Shown here piece after piece: positions 22,531-33,119 of a stretch of 64,000 nt of DNA (positions within the stretch are counted from its first letter, which is position 1; each line of letters opens with the position of its first letter). Origin of the DNA: Heloderma charlesbogerti (lineage: Eukaryota > Chordata > Lepidosauria > Squamata > Helodermatidae); NCBI GenBank assembly GCA_026122225.1, contig JANEZZ010000464.1, positions 476,501-540,500 on the forward strand, given 5' to 3'. The translations under genes and the position numbers were made by a program. The notes under the pieces are model-generated. The model had not been told where the DNA came from, searched no databases, and worked only from the letters and a program-made list of their open reading frames with translations.

Positions 22531-22654
22531 TTTACTCTAGCGCCGAGTCTGATTCAGCCATAGGATGATGAAAGTGCAGAGCCCCCCAAATGGTCACACC
22601 CCCTTTCTCCTGCCCCTCCCCTTTCCCACAAACACCAATCATGGTTTTGGGGCC

Positions 22655-22760
22655 CTGCCCCTCCCATCAGCCCCAGCTAGCAGAGCACATGGTCAAGGAT
22701 GATGGGATTTGTAGTCCAACAACATCTGGAGGGCGGCAGGCAGGTTCCCCAGCCCTGCTT
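22655..22760. mobile_element. Foldback MITE (GTAGTCC family), partial
   Basis: CTCCCATCAGCCCCAGCTAG is followed by GATTTGTAGTCCAACAACAT and CTGGAGGGCGGCAGG, the right half of the family pattern. Confidence 0.65.
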
Positions 22761-23547
22761 TTAGTGGTCAAAACCAACCAACCTGAATTGAGTTCTTCAC
22801 CATACCAAGGGTTAAATATTATGGGGGGGGCCCCCCTCTGAGATGAAGGCTCAAATACAGCGGAGATCTTGGCCTCGTCTCCAATTGTTTTGCTCAGTGT
22901 CTGTTTCACACCCGTATCCCCATCGTTTTGCTTCCTCGGATGTGAAAGTTGTAGCCTCCTTGAAAGCATTCTGCTCGACGAGAATTAATTTTCAGCAGCG
23001 TGCCATTTGCAAAGCGTCCTTTGGCGTGATTCGCTCCCTTCCTTGCTGCTTCTCTGCACCTTGAGGTCACAGATGCTGCTGTGTGCATCTGATAACCCTT
23101 TCCAAGACAATTAGTGTTAAGCAAATACGTTTGAGAGTCGGAAGGGGGTGGGGGGGTGACAAGACCGTTTGATGCTGGGGAAAGACAGACTTCAATGGAC
23201 GAGTGTTGACAACCCATGTTGGGAAATGCCCCTCCCCCTCCCCCTGTGCCAGCCCCATCCCTCCCTTTTTCCAACAAAAATATGGTTTTAAATTAGGAAA
23301 GCAAGAATTTAGAAATGAGACCACTGAGACCTGCAACAGAATGCTGCAGCATGGAGTGCTCCTTCTCAGGGTGCCAGCCAGCTGTCCAGGCCCTTCTCCA
23401 AGGTGTTCCATTCCTTTGCTCCCCCCATTTTTGTCCCCACCCCGCCCCTACATAGTCAGCCTCCACAGCCACTGAGCACGATCTGTCATCACTGGGCTGT
23501 CTGGGGTTCTCCTCCTTAGGGTTTGTTTTTCTAATGGTTTGTTTTTT
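22761..23547. other. No gene seen
   Basis: Homopolymer-like G and C runs near 22825, 23144 and 23230. No named repeat and no protein-like open frame. Confidence 0.3.
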
Positions 23548-23604
23548 CTAAAGATTTCCCAAGCTGGGCAGGCAGCCCAGAGGGCCAGCTTGGGAAATCT
23601 TTAG
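23548..23604. repeat. Perfect 20-bp inverted repeat (hairpin)
   Basis: CTAAAGATTTCCCAAGCTGG at 23548-23567 is exactly reversed and complemented at 23585-23604, with a 17-base spacer. It lies at the edge of the non-autonomous element that follows. Confidence 0.9.
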
Positions 23605-23890
23605 GGGAAAAAGTTAGGGAAAAAAATCCCTGGTCCCACCCAATTTCTCCTGACCGTTTGGTGGTTTCCCAGGTTTTGCGCTCCCACCACCACCACTCCA
23701 AAAGGTTGCAATCCCTCCCTTTAGTTACTGGCAGAGAAAGCTTTAAGTTCAAATATGCTGGCATTTGGGGCCTGGCCCCCATTGCTTCTGCTCCTCCTCC
23801 TTGTCTTTGGCCCTGCCCGCCACTGGAAAGTGCCCCCCCCCCGGGAGCTTCTCCAAAATGGAATCTCTGAAAGAGATTCAAGGCCCCTGG
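23605..23890. mobile_element. hAT-like non-autonomous element fragment
   Basis: GTTTGGTGGTTTCCCAGG, TTAGTTACTGGCAG and GGAGCTTCTCCAAAATGG occur in the same order in the copies at 26.3 and 32.5 kb. Confidence 0.5.
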
Positions 23891-23969
23891 CCTACACTGA
23901 CCCTAGCAGTTCTCCGGGGTTTCGGACAACCTCCTCGCCAGCCCTCCTTGGAGACTGAAGCTCTGTTCT

Positions 23970-24214
23970 GCACTATTTATTTATTTATTGCATTTATATC
24001 CCGCCCTTTTTTCCTCTTGCAAGGAACCCAAGGTGGCATACATTACCCTCCTCCTCTCCGTTTTATCCTCACAACAACAACCCTGTGCTGTAGGCTGGGC
24101 TGAGAGTCTGTGACTGGCCCAAAGTCACCCAGTGAGCTTCCATGGCCGAGTGGGGACTAGAACCCGGATCCTCGTCTCCCAGTCCATCACTTTCACCACT
24201 ACACTACACTGGCT
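23970..24214 (-). mobile_element. tRNA-derived SINE with L2-like tail
   Basis: The (ATTT)n tail lies at the left, then AAGGAACCCAAGGTGGCATAC, and the tRNA-like head ends at CACTACACTACACTGGCT. Confidence 0.88.
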
Positions 24215-24863
24215 AGATGGAGTCTTGGCTATTTGCAAGCAAGGACAGGGAGCGAGGTAACAGAGAGTAGTCGAGTTGGCAAGCCAACGGTCAAGCGCAC
24301 CGGTTTCGGTCCAAGGGGGTTTAAGCTAAGGCAGGAGTGGTCAAAATCCAGGCAGAGGTCAGGACAGAGGCAGGCAGGCAGGGAACAAGGATCAGGCGGC
24401 AGCAGGAGCAGTCCAGATAACAAGCACAAGGTCAAACACAGTAAATCAGTCAGGGACATTGCGCAGTCCAGAAGGTCAGGAAACAGAGCATCAGTCACAG
24501 GGCACGGAATGTTATTGTACACAGCAGAGGCTGGATGGACCAAGTTGTCCCAGGACTGGCTGGGTTCCCAGTGAAGGCCTTTAAGCCCAAAGCCAGCCAG
24601 CCCCCACCCAGCGATCAGAGCTCCCTTTCCTGAGCCTACTCCTGAGGAATCCCGTTTTCCTGAGGAGGTCTTTTCTGGGGGCGAGCGCTCCATCACCCAG
24701 GAGCCCAGCTAGACTGCCGCTTGAGGCAACGACGGTCCTGGGGGTCGGGGTGGGGGCTCAGCCTCTGCCTCAGAGACAGAGTCCCTTTCTCCTGACGGCG
24801 ATGGCCCTGCAGCTGCTTTCGCCAAGGTCTCAGGCTCCTGTGGGTCTGGGGGCAGCCCCTGGC

Positions 24864-25771
24864 CATAGAATCATAGAATAGCAGGGTTGGAAGGGACAAA
24901 GGCCATCGAGTCCAACCCCCTGCTCGATGCAGGAATCCAGGTCAAGCATCCCTGATAGATGGCTGTCCAGCCTCATCTTGAATGCCTCCAGTGTGGGAGA
25001 GCCCACCACCTCCCTAGGTCATTGGTTCCATTGTCGTATTGCTCTAACAGTCAGGAAGTTTGTCCTGATGTTCAGCCGGAATCTGGCTTCCTGTCACTTG
25101 AGCCCGTTATTCCATGTCTTGCACTCTGGCATGATCGAGAAGAGATCCTGGCCTTCCTCTCTGTGACAGCCTTTCAAGTACTTGAAGAGTGCTATCCTAT
25201 CTCCCCTCAGTCCTCTCTTCTCAAGGCTAAACATGCCCAGTTCCTTCAGTCTGTCTTCATAGGGCTTTGTTTCCAGTCCCCTGATCATCTTCGTTGCCCT
25301 CCTCTGAACCCTTTCCAGTTTGTCTGCATCCTTCTTAAAGTGCGGCGCCCAGAACTGGACACAGTATATCCAGATGAGGCCTAACCAGTGCTGAGTCGAG
25401 GGGAACGAGTACTTCCTGGGATTTGGAAGCGATGCTTCTAGGAATGCAGCCCAAAATAGCATTTGCCTTTTTTGCAGCCACATCACATGGTTGGCTCATA
25501 TTCAGCTTGTGATCTACAACAACTCCAAGATCCTTCTCGCTTGTAGTGTGGTTGAGCCACGTATCCCCCACCTTGTAACTGTGCATTTGCTTTCTTTTTC
25601 CCAGGTGCAGAACTTGGCATTTATCCCTGTTAAATTTCATTCTGTTTTCTGCCCAGCACTCCAGTCTATCAAGATCACTTTGAATTCTGTTTCTATCTTC
25701 CAAGGTATTAGCTATCCCGCCCAATTTTGTGTCATCTGCAACTTTGATCAGCATTCCTTGCACCTCCTCCT
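24864..25771 (-). mobile_element. CR1 LINE, 5'-truncated (0.9 kb)
   Basis: It starts at the left with ATAGAATCATAGAATAG and ends at CACCTCCTCCTC on the plus strand. Length and 5' end match the 488-1407 copy. It sits inside the LTR-like element and is therefore younger than that element. Confidence 0.92.
25094..25763 (-). pseudogene. CR1 reverse transcriptase C-terminus, frameshifted
   Basis: One block (25763-25335) contains the catalytic ADDTKLGG, DKCQVLHLGKRKQ and KDLGVVVDHKLNM. The other (25486-25094) contains [18 protein letters not shown] and [16 protein letters not shown]. The two overlap in different frames. The RT fingers and the endonuclease are absent. Confidence 0.88.
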
Positions 25772-25978
25772 CTGGCGTCTGGGGTGCCCTGGGCTCCTGG
25801 GGCCTCTAGATCCTTTTCAGAGGAGGACTCCTCCAGTCAGGGCCTGAGCAGCTCAGTTTTTCAGTGCCCTGCCACTGAGCTATGGTGTTTCCTCCTAAGA
25901 TATAGAAAGGCTCCAGTCCTCATGTTCTGAGTGAAGGGCTGATTTGACTAGGAATATGCCTTACCGTCAGGCCATTGG

Positions 25979-26033
<55 letters not shown>
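25979..26033 (+). repeat. (ATCT)n microsatellite, about 14 units
   Basis: A perfect TCTA/ATCT run spans 55 bp. It has no interruptions and is probably polymorphic. Confidence 0.97.
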
Positions 26034-26082
26034 CAGTTTGTCTAAACAACGCTTTCCAGCAAGAGTCTTTCCCTGCCCTTTG

Positions 26083-26150
26083 TGGAGAGGGTGGGGACTG
26101 AACCTGGGACATTCTGCAAGCAAAGTATGTACTTACTATACCCCTACAGT
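26083..26150 (-). mobile_element. Fragment of tRNA-like SINE
   Basis: GGGGACTGAACCTGGGACAT is a worn box B region, like the SINE at 29.2 kb. Confidence 0.45.
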
Positions 26151-26157
26151 GTAGGGC

Positions 26158-26521
26158 AGAGATGCAGAACCTCGGGTCTGAGAATTATATCTGGGCCACC
26201 TGAGATCTCCGTTTGGCCCTCCAGGGTTCCCCAGAAGCCATGCCCCCTTCCCTAGCACCTTTCCCCCAACCCCCAATTTTTGGGATGATTTCCTGGCATT
26301 TGTGCAGTTTTCCCCCCACCATTCTAACCCCCCCCCCCCGGCTGAAATGCTTCTCCTAAGGCTGAGTTACTGGCAGTAAGGCCTTTAAGCTTAAAGATGC
26401 TGGTAATTTTTGGCCCTGCCCTTTTTGCCGTTGGGACCGCCCACCACTGGAAAGCAGCCCCCGAGAGGCCCTCCGAAATGACATTTCACCCTTTGGCTGA
26501 AAGCGGTTCGACACCCCTGGT
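26158..26521. mobile_element. hAT-like non-autonomous element
   Basis: GCAGAACCTCGGGTCTGAG begins it and GAAAGCGGTTCGACACCCCTGG ends it. The middle has GGCTGAGTTACTGGCAGTAAG and TGAAATGCTTCTCC, in common with 23.7, 32.5 and 59.6 kb. Confidence 0.6.
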
Positions 26522-27784
26522 ATAGGGCCCACTCTGTGTTTATAGTGCAGCTGTGCCTTAACGCACCATTGTACTGTCGGAGTTTTTAAACAGCAGACCA
26601 CGGAGAGGCACCTGGGCTTAAGGCCTAAGTCTCTCTAAATGGCAAACTTTCCCCATTTAAAAGAAAACAAAAACAAACCACTCACTGTAAGGGGAAAATA
26701 ACTGAGGTTACAAGCCATTGCTTCTCAGACTCATCCAGTGACTGCTTCAATCTCATAAAAGGAAGGAAATGGCAGCATAAATCCGTCCTCGAACCAAGCT
26801 CCCCGCATGTCTGCCTGCCCGCCCCCATATATCCTTAATCTCAGTGCTGCCAGCCTGTCCTGATATATTGCCAAGAGGAGATTGCTCTTGTCAGATTACA
26901 GGTTTAATTATCCATTATGTCTGCCAGGCCCGGTGTCACCTCTTCAGGCTCTTTCCAGACTAATAGGGCAGCAGAAATCTCTGACAACAGCTTCATTGCA
27001 GTGGTTTTCCAGTTGTGTTCAGGGATTCCTCAGAAGTCGGTATGCATTTGTTTCTTTAAAATATGTTTAGGCCACCTTTTAGGGCTAAAGGCTCTCCCAA
27101 AGCAGTTTACAAAACTTTAAACCTGTGATTTTAATAAAACTCCATACTTTATTAAATAGCGATTAGAAAAATCTCAGTCCAGCCAAGCAACCCATAATAT
27201 TAATTAGACCAGGGGAATGCAACTCATGGCCTGGGGGCTCTATAGGGCCACACAAGGTGTTGTCTGTGCTCACACCCCACCGCCCACGATCCGTACAGCT
27301 GAAATTACCACCTAATTTACTGCTGTCGCTACCAAGGAACACTCTAGGAACCAGCATTTTTGCTGCAACCAGTACATACTGAATTGGACCTTTGTTCTCT
27401 GTTGGAGCAATTCCGTGGCTATAGTATTTCAGGCACATTTGGTAATGCATGCAATGTGTGTTTAGTTGGGAAACCTTGGTCCTGTGAATTCTGATTTGTG
27501 GACAGCTCTGCCACATATGCCTATATGTGCTTGTTGAAGCACATCGTCTCCAGCGTAATCTTTGTCCTAGACCAGCAATCTTTTAAAGCCTCCCCAGGTT
27601 AACCACCTCCATTCTTTCAAGCCTATCTTTGCAGCCATGCTCATTTCCATATCCCACTGATCACACCCTCAGCCAGTCCATGCCAGAGCTGGACGATAGC
27701 TAGTTAATTACCATTGTTCCAGTTCAGATGCCGCTTCACCCCCAACTTGGTTGTTGGCATATCAACTTCCCCAGTCACTATGAT
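26522..27784. other. Mostly unassigned; short L2-like tail near 27050-27120
   Basis: TTTAGGCCACCTTTTAGGGC and CCAAAGCAGTTTACAAAAC near 27069-27116 look like an L2-type tail in reverse. Nothing else was recognised. Confidence 0.35.
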
Positions 27785-27942
27785 CACAGAATCATAGAAT
27801 AGTAGGGCTGGAAGAGGCATACAAGGCCATCAAGTCCGACCCCCTGCTCAATGCAGGAATCCAAGTCAGAGCATCCCTGACAGGTGGCTGTCCAGCCTCG
27901 TCTTGAATGCCTCCAGTGTGGGAGAGCCCACCGCCTCCCTAG
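27785..27942 (-). mobile_element. CR1 LINE 3' tail, short
   Basis: CACAGAATCATAGAATAGTA through CCACCGCCTCCCTAG matches the first 160 bp of the long CR1 copies. Confidence 0.88.
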
Positions 27943-28046
27943 TGATCTTCCACTGTAGTCCTTCTCTGAGTTACGCTGGCTGTGTTGAGACGTGCACAGG
28001 GGCAGGGTGGTTAGGGAAACTATGGAGGGTGGGTGGGGTTGTGAAA

Positions 28047-28663
28047 CTAGGGATGCGCGAACTCACCCCCGTCCGGGTTCTCCAGACCCCTGCCCAGCCC
28101 CTGGCCCCACTTGCCAGTCCTTGGACTGTACTTGAGCCCCTCCCACTCTCGACAAGCAGCTTGCACTCACCCCAGCGGCCTCGTTGAGCTCCGCAGCCAC
28201 CATTTCTAAAAAAAATAAAATGGTGATGGCAAAAATGCACATGTTTTTGTATGTGTGAAAATGTGCGTTTTTGCGAATGCGCATATTCTTGCATGAAATG
28301 CGCATTTTTGCAAAGGCGCATATTAGTGCATGTGCGAAACTTTGCTTTTCTCATAAAATACGCATTTTGTGCATGCGCATGTATGCACATTCGCAAAACA
28401 TGCATCGTCGCATACACAAATATGCACATTTGCAAAAATGCACATTTTTGCGTGCGTGCAAATTTGCGCATTATTGCGGTTGCCATTCTATTTCTCTGAA
28501 AATGGTGACTGCGATGCTCGACAAGGCTGCTGGGGTGAGTGCAGGCCATTTACTGAGCGTGGACAGGGGGCAAGCAGGGGCTCGGTGAGCAGGGCTTGGG
28601 GGTGCAGGCAGGAGCAGGTCCTCCGGATTCCCGGACTGAATCGGGCACCCATGCCATCCCTAT
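28047..28663. mobile_element. AGGGATG-terminal foldback element with about 180-bp inverted ends
   Basis: The left end (28049-28222) and the right end (28480-28661) are inverted copies: CACTCACCCCAGCGGCCTCG at the left answers CGAC...AAGGCTGCTGGGGTGAGTG at the right, with CACCATTT next to the core. The terminal words are AGGGATG and CATCCCT. The core (28223-28479) is made of TGCGCATTTTTGCAAA-like words on both strands. Related end pieces lie at 50.7 and 53.7 kb. Confidence 0.75.
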
Positions 28664-29176
28664 GTGAAGCCACACTGTGGAGACCTGTCACACGACCAGG
28701 AACCATGCAGTGCCGCATAGTTCCTGTAACCCCCCTCCGTAGTTACCTTAACCCTCCTCCCATCGCCAGTGATTCCAGCAGCCCTCAAGCCGTGAAAACG
28801 TGCACGTTGGCTGCTCCAGCCGTTCCCATGCACCGGCGACCATAGAGACATTCCATGCTGGCTGCTAAAGAAGTAGCAGATGCTGTAGGCCGCCGTCTCT
28901 ATGGTTGTGGCCTGTAAACCCCCCGGAGGTCGTTTTAACCACCAGGGAGCACGACAGATGTCACGGTAAGCCACCTCAGGGCCCCTTAACCTTGCTGCAG
29001 GGGGGTGGTTACCTGGGGTGGTTCCGGAACTGCAGGTAGCGGATTTTTCTCTCCCCCGCACAACACGCGAAGCCACCGTGGTTCGAGCAAATTCCCTAAC
29101 CATCATAGCTTCGTGTTACGTGTGAACAGGGCCGCTATCGTTCATGATCAAGCAGGTGGCAACAATGGAGAGGGCA
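28664..29176. other. Possible further inverted-repeat element, not resolved
   Basis: ACCTGTCACACGACC near 28683 and a GTGTTACGTGTGAACAGG stretch near 29112 are roughly inverted, and the sequence between is GC-rich. This could be a MITE of about 450 bp, but the match is short. Confidence 0.3.
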
Positions 29177-29371
29177 TTAGGAACATAGGAAGCTGCCTTA
29201 TACAGAGTCAGACCCTTGGTCCATCCAGCCTAGTAAGGTCGACAGTGACTGGAAGCAACGGCTGTCCAGGGTTTTGGGCAGGAGTTTTTCAGCCCTACCT
29301 GGAGATGCCGGGGATCGAACCTGGGATCCTCTGCATGCAAAGCAGGGGCTCTACCCCTGAGCTGTGGCCTG
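29177..29371 (-). mobile_element. tRNA-derived SINE with CR1/L3-like tail
   Basis: On the minus strand the head reads GCTCAGGGGTAGAGC (box A) and, 35 bp on, GGTTCGATCCC, a perfect box B. The tail reads GGATGGACCAAGGGTCTGAC and CAGCTTCCTATGTTCCT, like the CR1/L3 family at 39.5 and 42.4 kb. The RNA polymerase III boxes look intact. Confidence 0.8.
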
Positions 29372-29432
29372 ATTCTTATCAGTGGCATCCTGGTTCTGGA
29401 ATTCCCTCCCAAAGGAGCCTCACGTGGCACCC

Positions 29433-29462
29433 AATTAATTAATTAATTAATTAATTAATTAA
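29433..29462 (+). repeat. (TTAA)n microsatellite
   Basis: About seven AATT/TTAA units lie at the tail of a LINE fragment. Confidence 0.95.
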
Positions 29463-30037
29463 ATGCATTTCTTAGCTGCCTTTAAAGACTGCAGTCTTCC
29501 CAAGGTGGCTTTCCATAGACAACATACGGTTCTGTATCAATATAAGAAGTTCATAAAATCATAAATCAATGTAAAACCAATTTAAGAATGGACCACTTAC
29601 AATGAGCCAAATCCCAAACTGAAATAACCAGCAAAACACAGCGTATATAATAAAAAGCTTTCAGTTAAAAACCAAAGAAAACAAAGAAGGTTTGAAATCC
29701 TTTAAATTTTAAAACAACAGATGGAACCAGCTGAATATATCTCTCAGGAGGGAATTCCCTATAGCAGGGGCCACCACAGAGAAGGCCCGGACTATATTAT
29801 CTTTTAGGTGTCAGGTTAAGGTATTTTTATTCTCTTGGGCATTTGGATGGTCAGTATTTTAATTATTGCAAGGATCCTGTATTGTAAATGCTGGGAAATG
29901 AAGTTTTCTCTCTGCTGTTTTGATGAATATTTTAATGGTGTCATTTTCTAATTATAATTGTTGTATTGCCTGTCTTTGTTTTAGTTGTAAACTGCACTGG
30001 GAAAAATATTATGAAGGGTGGTATATAAATGCATTTA
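29455..30037. mobile_element. Two L2-like 3' fragments, head to head
   Basis: From 29455 the sequence reads as a reverse-oriented tail (AAATGCATTTCTTAGCTGCC). From about 29780 a forward copy starts (GCCACCACAGAGAAGGCCC) and ends in GGGTGGTATATAAATGCATT. Confidence 0.6.
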
Positions 30038-30162
30038 GGCTGCAATCCCATGCATGTTTAGACAGAAGAAAGTCCTACAACTCCTAGCATGCCCCAGACA
30101 GCATGGGGAACCCTGGGAGTTGTGGGACTTTTTTCTGTCTAAACATGCATGGGATTGCACCC
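30038..30162. mobile_element. Harbinger-like palindromic MITE with TTA target duplication
   Basis: The ends GGCTGCAATCCCATGCATG and CATGCATGGGATTGCACCC are inverted, with GTTTAGACAG next to both. TTA occurs at 30035-30037 and 30163-30165. A 3-bp TWA duplication fits the PIF/Harbinger superfamily. It is inserted in an L2-like tail. Confidence 0.82.
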
Positions 30163-30530
30163 TTAAAAAATAAATAAAATCTGTTTCCCCCCCTTCATGC
30201 AGCGCTTTTCACTCTTAAATAGCTGGGGGGGGGGAATTGGTGCAGTGCCCAGAAAAGGCTGTTGGCCTTTTGTATTGCCCACTTTGTTGCTCGTGGCCTG
30301 AGTACCGCCTGCAGCTGTAACAGCTGTAACTTGCTGAAGAAACAGATGTTGGCTGTTACTGCTTCAGGACGGGGTGTTTATGGCTCAGGCTGCTGAGATT
30401 AATACCACCAAAGTCCAAATGAGATTTTTGTTCACCCACCCAGGAGACCTGAAAGACACAGAGATGTCCACCTGTTGTAAAGAAAATGGCGGGGTTCGGG
30501 GGGCTCACCTGCCCACATGCTGCCCACTTG

Positions 30531-30602
30531 CTGCACTGAGCAGGGGGTTGGACTCGATGGTCTTATAGGCCCCTTCCAACCCCATGATTCTGTGATTCTA
30601 CC
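30531..30602 (+). mobile_element. CR1 3' tail fragment
   Basis: TGAGCAGGGGGTTGGACTCG through GATTCTGTGATTCTA is the last 70 bp of CR1. Confidence 0.85.
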
Positions 30603-30648
30603 AAGAAGAAGATCACCAAAGCGGAACTGGACTTGCATAGATTTCAAG

Positions 30649-30871
30649 CAGTGTAGTGGTTGGAGTGTTGGTCTGGGAGCCGGGAGATCCGAGTTCTAGT
30701 TCCCACTCGGCCATGGAAGCTCGGGCCAGTCACAGACTCTCAGCTCAACCTACCTCACAGGGTTGTTGTTGTGAGGCTACAATGGTGAGGAGGAAGATTA
30801 TATATGCTGCCTTGGGTTCCTTAAGGAGGAAAAAAGGTGGGATATAAATGTAATAAACAGTAAATGAATAA
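30649..30871 (+). mobile_element. tRNA-derived SINE with L2-like tail
   Basis: The plus strand reads CAGTGTAGTGGTTGGAGTG, GAGTTCTAGTTCCCACTC, CTCACAGGGTTGTTG, CTTGGGTTCCTTAAGGAGG and GGATATAAATGTAATAAAC. It is one of two forward copies. Confidence 0.87.
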
Positions 30872-31562
30872 GACACCTTCCCCAACCTGGTGCTCTCTGG
30901 GTGTATCCGACGACAACTCCTATCATCCCCAGCCTGTATGTTGATTCAGCCAGGCTGATTTAAAGTGCGCCCGCTAACCAGGGGTATTGCTAGCCACTTA
31001 AAAGATTTGGGGCACAGGCTCATAAGACCCAAATCATAGAGTATCATGAAATTGGGCATCACTGGCTGGGTGGAACCCTGACCAGGAGCAGTCTGTACTA
31101 CATCTTTTGTTGCAGGGCCCACTTGTATCACCGTAATTGCAGTTGGTTTGCTGTGCTTTTCTCTTGTGAGAGAAGCTGAGATTTGGATGGAGGAGGGCAG
31201 TTGACCCTTGAGGAATCCGCAGTATTATTTCGTCCATCAGCTCTGCTGAGTGACCATCTCCATTTCAATCTCCCTTTCCTCTAAGAGCGTCCATTGGGTG
31301 AGGCTGCTGCAGAGGGAAAGATGGGAAGCAGAGCCACTCATCTGCTGAAAGACCACCCCCATTGGATTCCTCCTTGCCCTTAACTGTTTCCAATCCAGCT
31401 GGTCAGTTTAGGAACTGCGTAACTTTTAAGAACTAATGCCTGAGTTTTTTCCTTCTCCCTCCCCCTCCCTTTTTCCTTTTGTGTTGCGTCTTTTAGATGG
31501 TTTGTTTTTCACCTACTGTAGAGGACTCTGAAAGTCCTTTTGGCTGAAGGGTTAGTTAGAAA
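30872..31562. other. Mostly unassigned; MITE remnant at the left
   Basis: GACACCTTCCCCAACCTGGT near 30873 and CGACAACTCCTATCATCCCC near 30910 are the left half of the GTAGTCC MITE family. The rest is not recognised. Confidence 0.4.
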
Positions 31563-31822
31563 TGCCATGTATGTATGTATGTATGTATGTATGTATTGCA
31601 TTGATATCTGCCTCTTTTCCTCCTCAAGGAACCCAAGGCGGCTTACATTATCCTCCTCCTCTCCATTTTATCCTCACAACAACAACCCTGTGAGGTGGGT
31701 TGGGCTGAGAGTCTGTGACTGGCCCAAAGTCACCTGGTGAGCTTTGTGGCCAAGTGGGGACTAGAACCTGGATCTCCTGGCTCCCAGTCCGACACTCTAA
31801 CCACTAGGCCACACTGGCTCTA
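31563..31822 (-). mobile_element. tRNA-derived SINE with expanded (ATGT)n tail
   Basis: The tail at the left is an (ATGT)n run (31566-31598) instead of the usual (ATTT)n. The body then reads AAGGAACCCAAGGCGGCTTAC and ends in CTAGGCCACACTGGCT. Confidence 0.87.
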
Positions 31823-32444
31823 TAAACAAAGAGACACAGCACTGAAGGCTCCAGCCAGGATGGAGGCTTGGATTAGAAGACCAGCCTGCCCCAATCCTCT
31901 TTTAATAGTGCACCCACATCTAATTGGAGCTGTTTTCTGTGATTTGCTTGGGGAATGATTGCCGCGGCCTTTCGTCTTTTGTTCGCAGCTGCGAGATGGC
32001 CTTTTCTAAAAGGGGAGAGATGAACATCACAAGAGCCAATCGGAAGCAAGCCCTTTTCCAGTGTAAAAATGGTTTGCCCCTATTAGCCACGCGACGCGAG
32101 GCTGGATCAAAACAACTCGAAGAAAGAAGTCCAGCTGAGATGTGAAAGGGCAAACCCTCCTCGTAGCAGTTGGCAAGAACCCACTTCGCAAGCCCACTTG
32201 AGGATTTCACAGTGCTTCAAAGCCAGTCTCCATCAACAACAAGTTCCTCGAAAGATGGCCCAGCTGGTGAGAACGGGCAAAGCTCCACCAGCACTTTGCT
32301 TTGTCCTTTAAAATGCTGCCAATTTAGACCAAGCTGCCGATCTGGCTCCAATGTTTGTTTTGTGAGATGTCTCATTTGTTCTCCTCCATCCCTCTCCTCG
32401 TGGTTGCTCTCGCAACTAACCCACTTCAGTGGCTTCCTGTAGTG
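31823..32444. other. No feature recognised
   Basis: Unique sequence without a named repeat or a protein-like open frame. Confidence 0.3.
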
Positions 32445-32691
32445 TCCTTCCCTGGCCCCACCCCTTTCCCTCCACCGCCAGTCATTTGGTGGTTTCCCTC
32501 CATCTAAAAGGTCGAAATGCCTTTCCCAAGGCTTAGTTGCTGGCGATAAAATACGCTGGTACCTCCGGTATTTGGGTCCTGCCGCTCTTGCCTTGGGCCC
32601 TGCTCACCACTGGAGTGTGGCACCCAAGTGCTTCTCCGAAACTGAATTCGGCCCTCGGGCTGAACAAGGTTTAACACCCCTGCTGTAGTGG
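32445..32691. mobile_element. hAT-like non-autonomous element
   Basis: CATTTGGTGGTTTCCCTCC, CTTAGTTGCTGGC, GTGCTTCTCCGAAACTGAA and GGTTTAACACCCCTGC occur in family order. Confidence 0.6.
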
Positions 32692-32697
32692 TTCAAT

Positions 32698-33046
32698 AAG
32701 GGGAACTACAGATTTGGTTAATTTGTGTGATGGAATCAGATTTTTCTTACCAGAACTGCATTCTTCTTGCATTGGTGTGAACTAGCACTCACTCGCATTA
32801 GCGCAAGTGTGCAGTGGCTAATGTGGATTCTCACATTTGCGGAAATGTGCATTTGTGCCAATGTGCACTTGCGCTACTGTGTATTAGTGCAAATTCACAT
32901 AGATTCCCCCCCAAAGTGAAAAACTGGTCCGCAAGCCCGCAGACTCCTCGTGACTTAGAAAAAGCCAGTCCGCTGCAGAATCTGCAGGTCAGATTAGTAG
33001 ACATTTGAATTCATTTGAATCCACTGTGGATTTCTCTGACATCCCT
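32698..33046. mobile_element. AGGGATG-family element, left end worn
   Basis: The right 145 bp (AAGTGAAAAACTGGTCCGC ... GGATTTCTCTGACATCCCT) matches 48.7-48.83 and 43.9-44.03 kb. The core repeats GTGCATTTGTGC and GTGCACTTGCGC words. The AGGGATG left end is not clear. Confidence 0.65.
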
Positions 33047-33119
33047 TGCTCCAGACAGTTCCTCATTTACAGTACTGCGGCTGAGTAATTTTAGATTCTG
33101 GGCTTAATGGTCATACATG

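Larger units (their letters stand above)
24234..25863 (-). mobile_element. LTR-like element interrupted by a CR1 (nested)
   Basis: The outer parts (24234-24863 and 25772-25863) read through on the minus strand when the CR1 is taken out, as a C-rich LTR-like sequence related to 22.2 kb. CTGGC is present on both sides of the CR1. Terminal TG/CA dinucleotides can be placed but no target duplication was found, so the outer edges are approximate. Confidence 0.5.

Noticed and set aside
28369..28845. 158-codon and other long open frames at 28 kb
   Set aside because: They run through the TGCGCA-rich core of the foldback element, where stop codons are rare on both strands.
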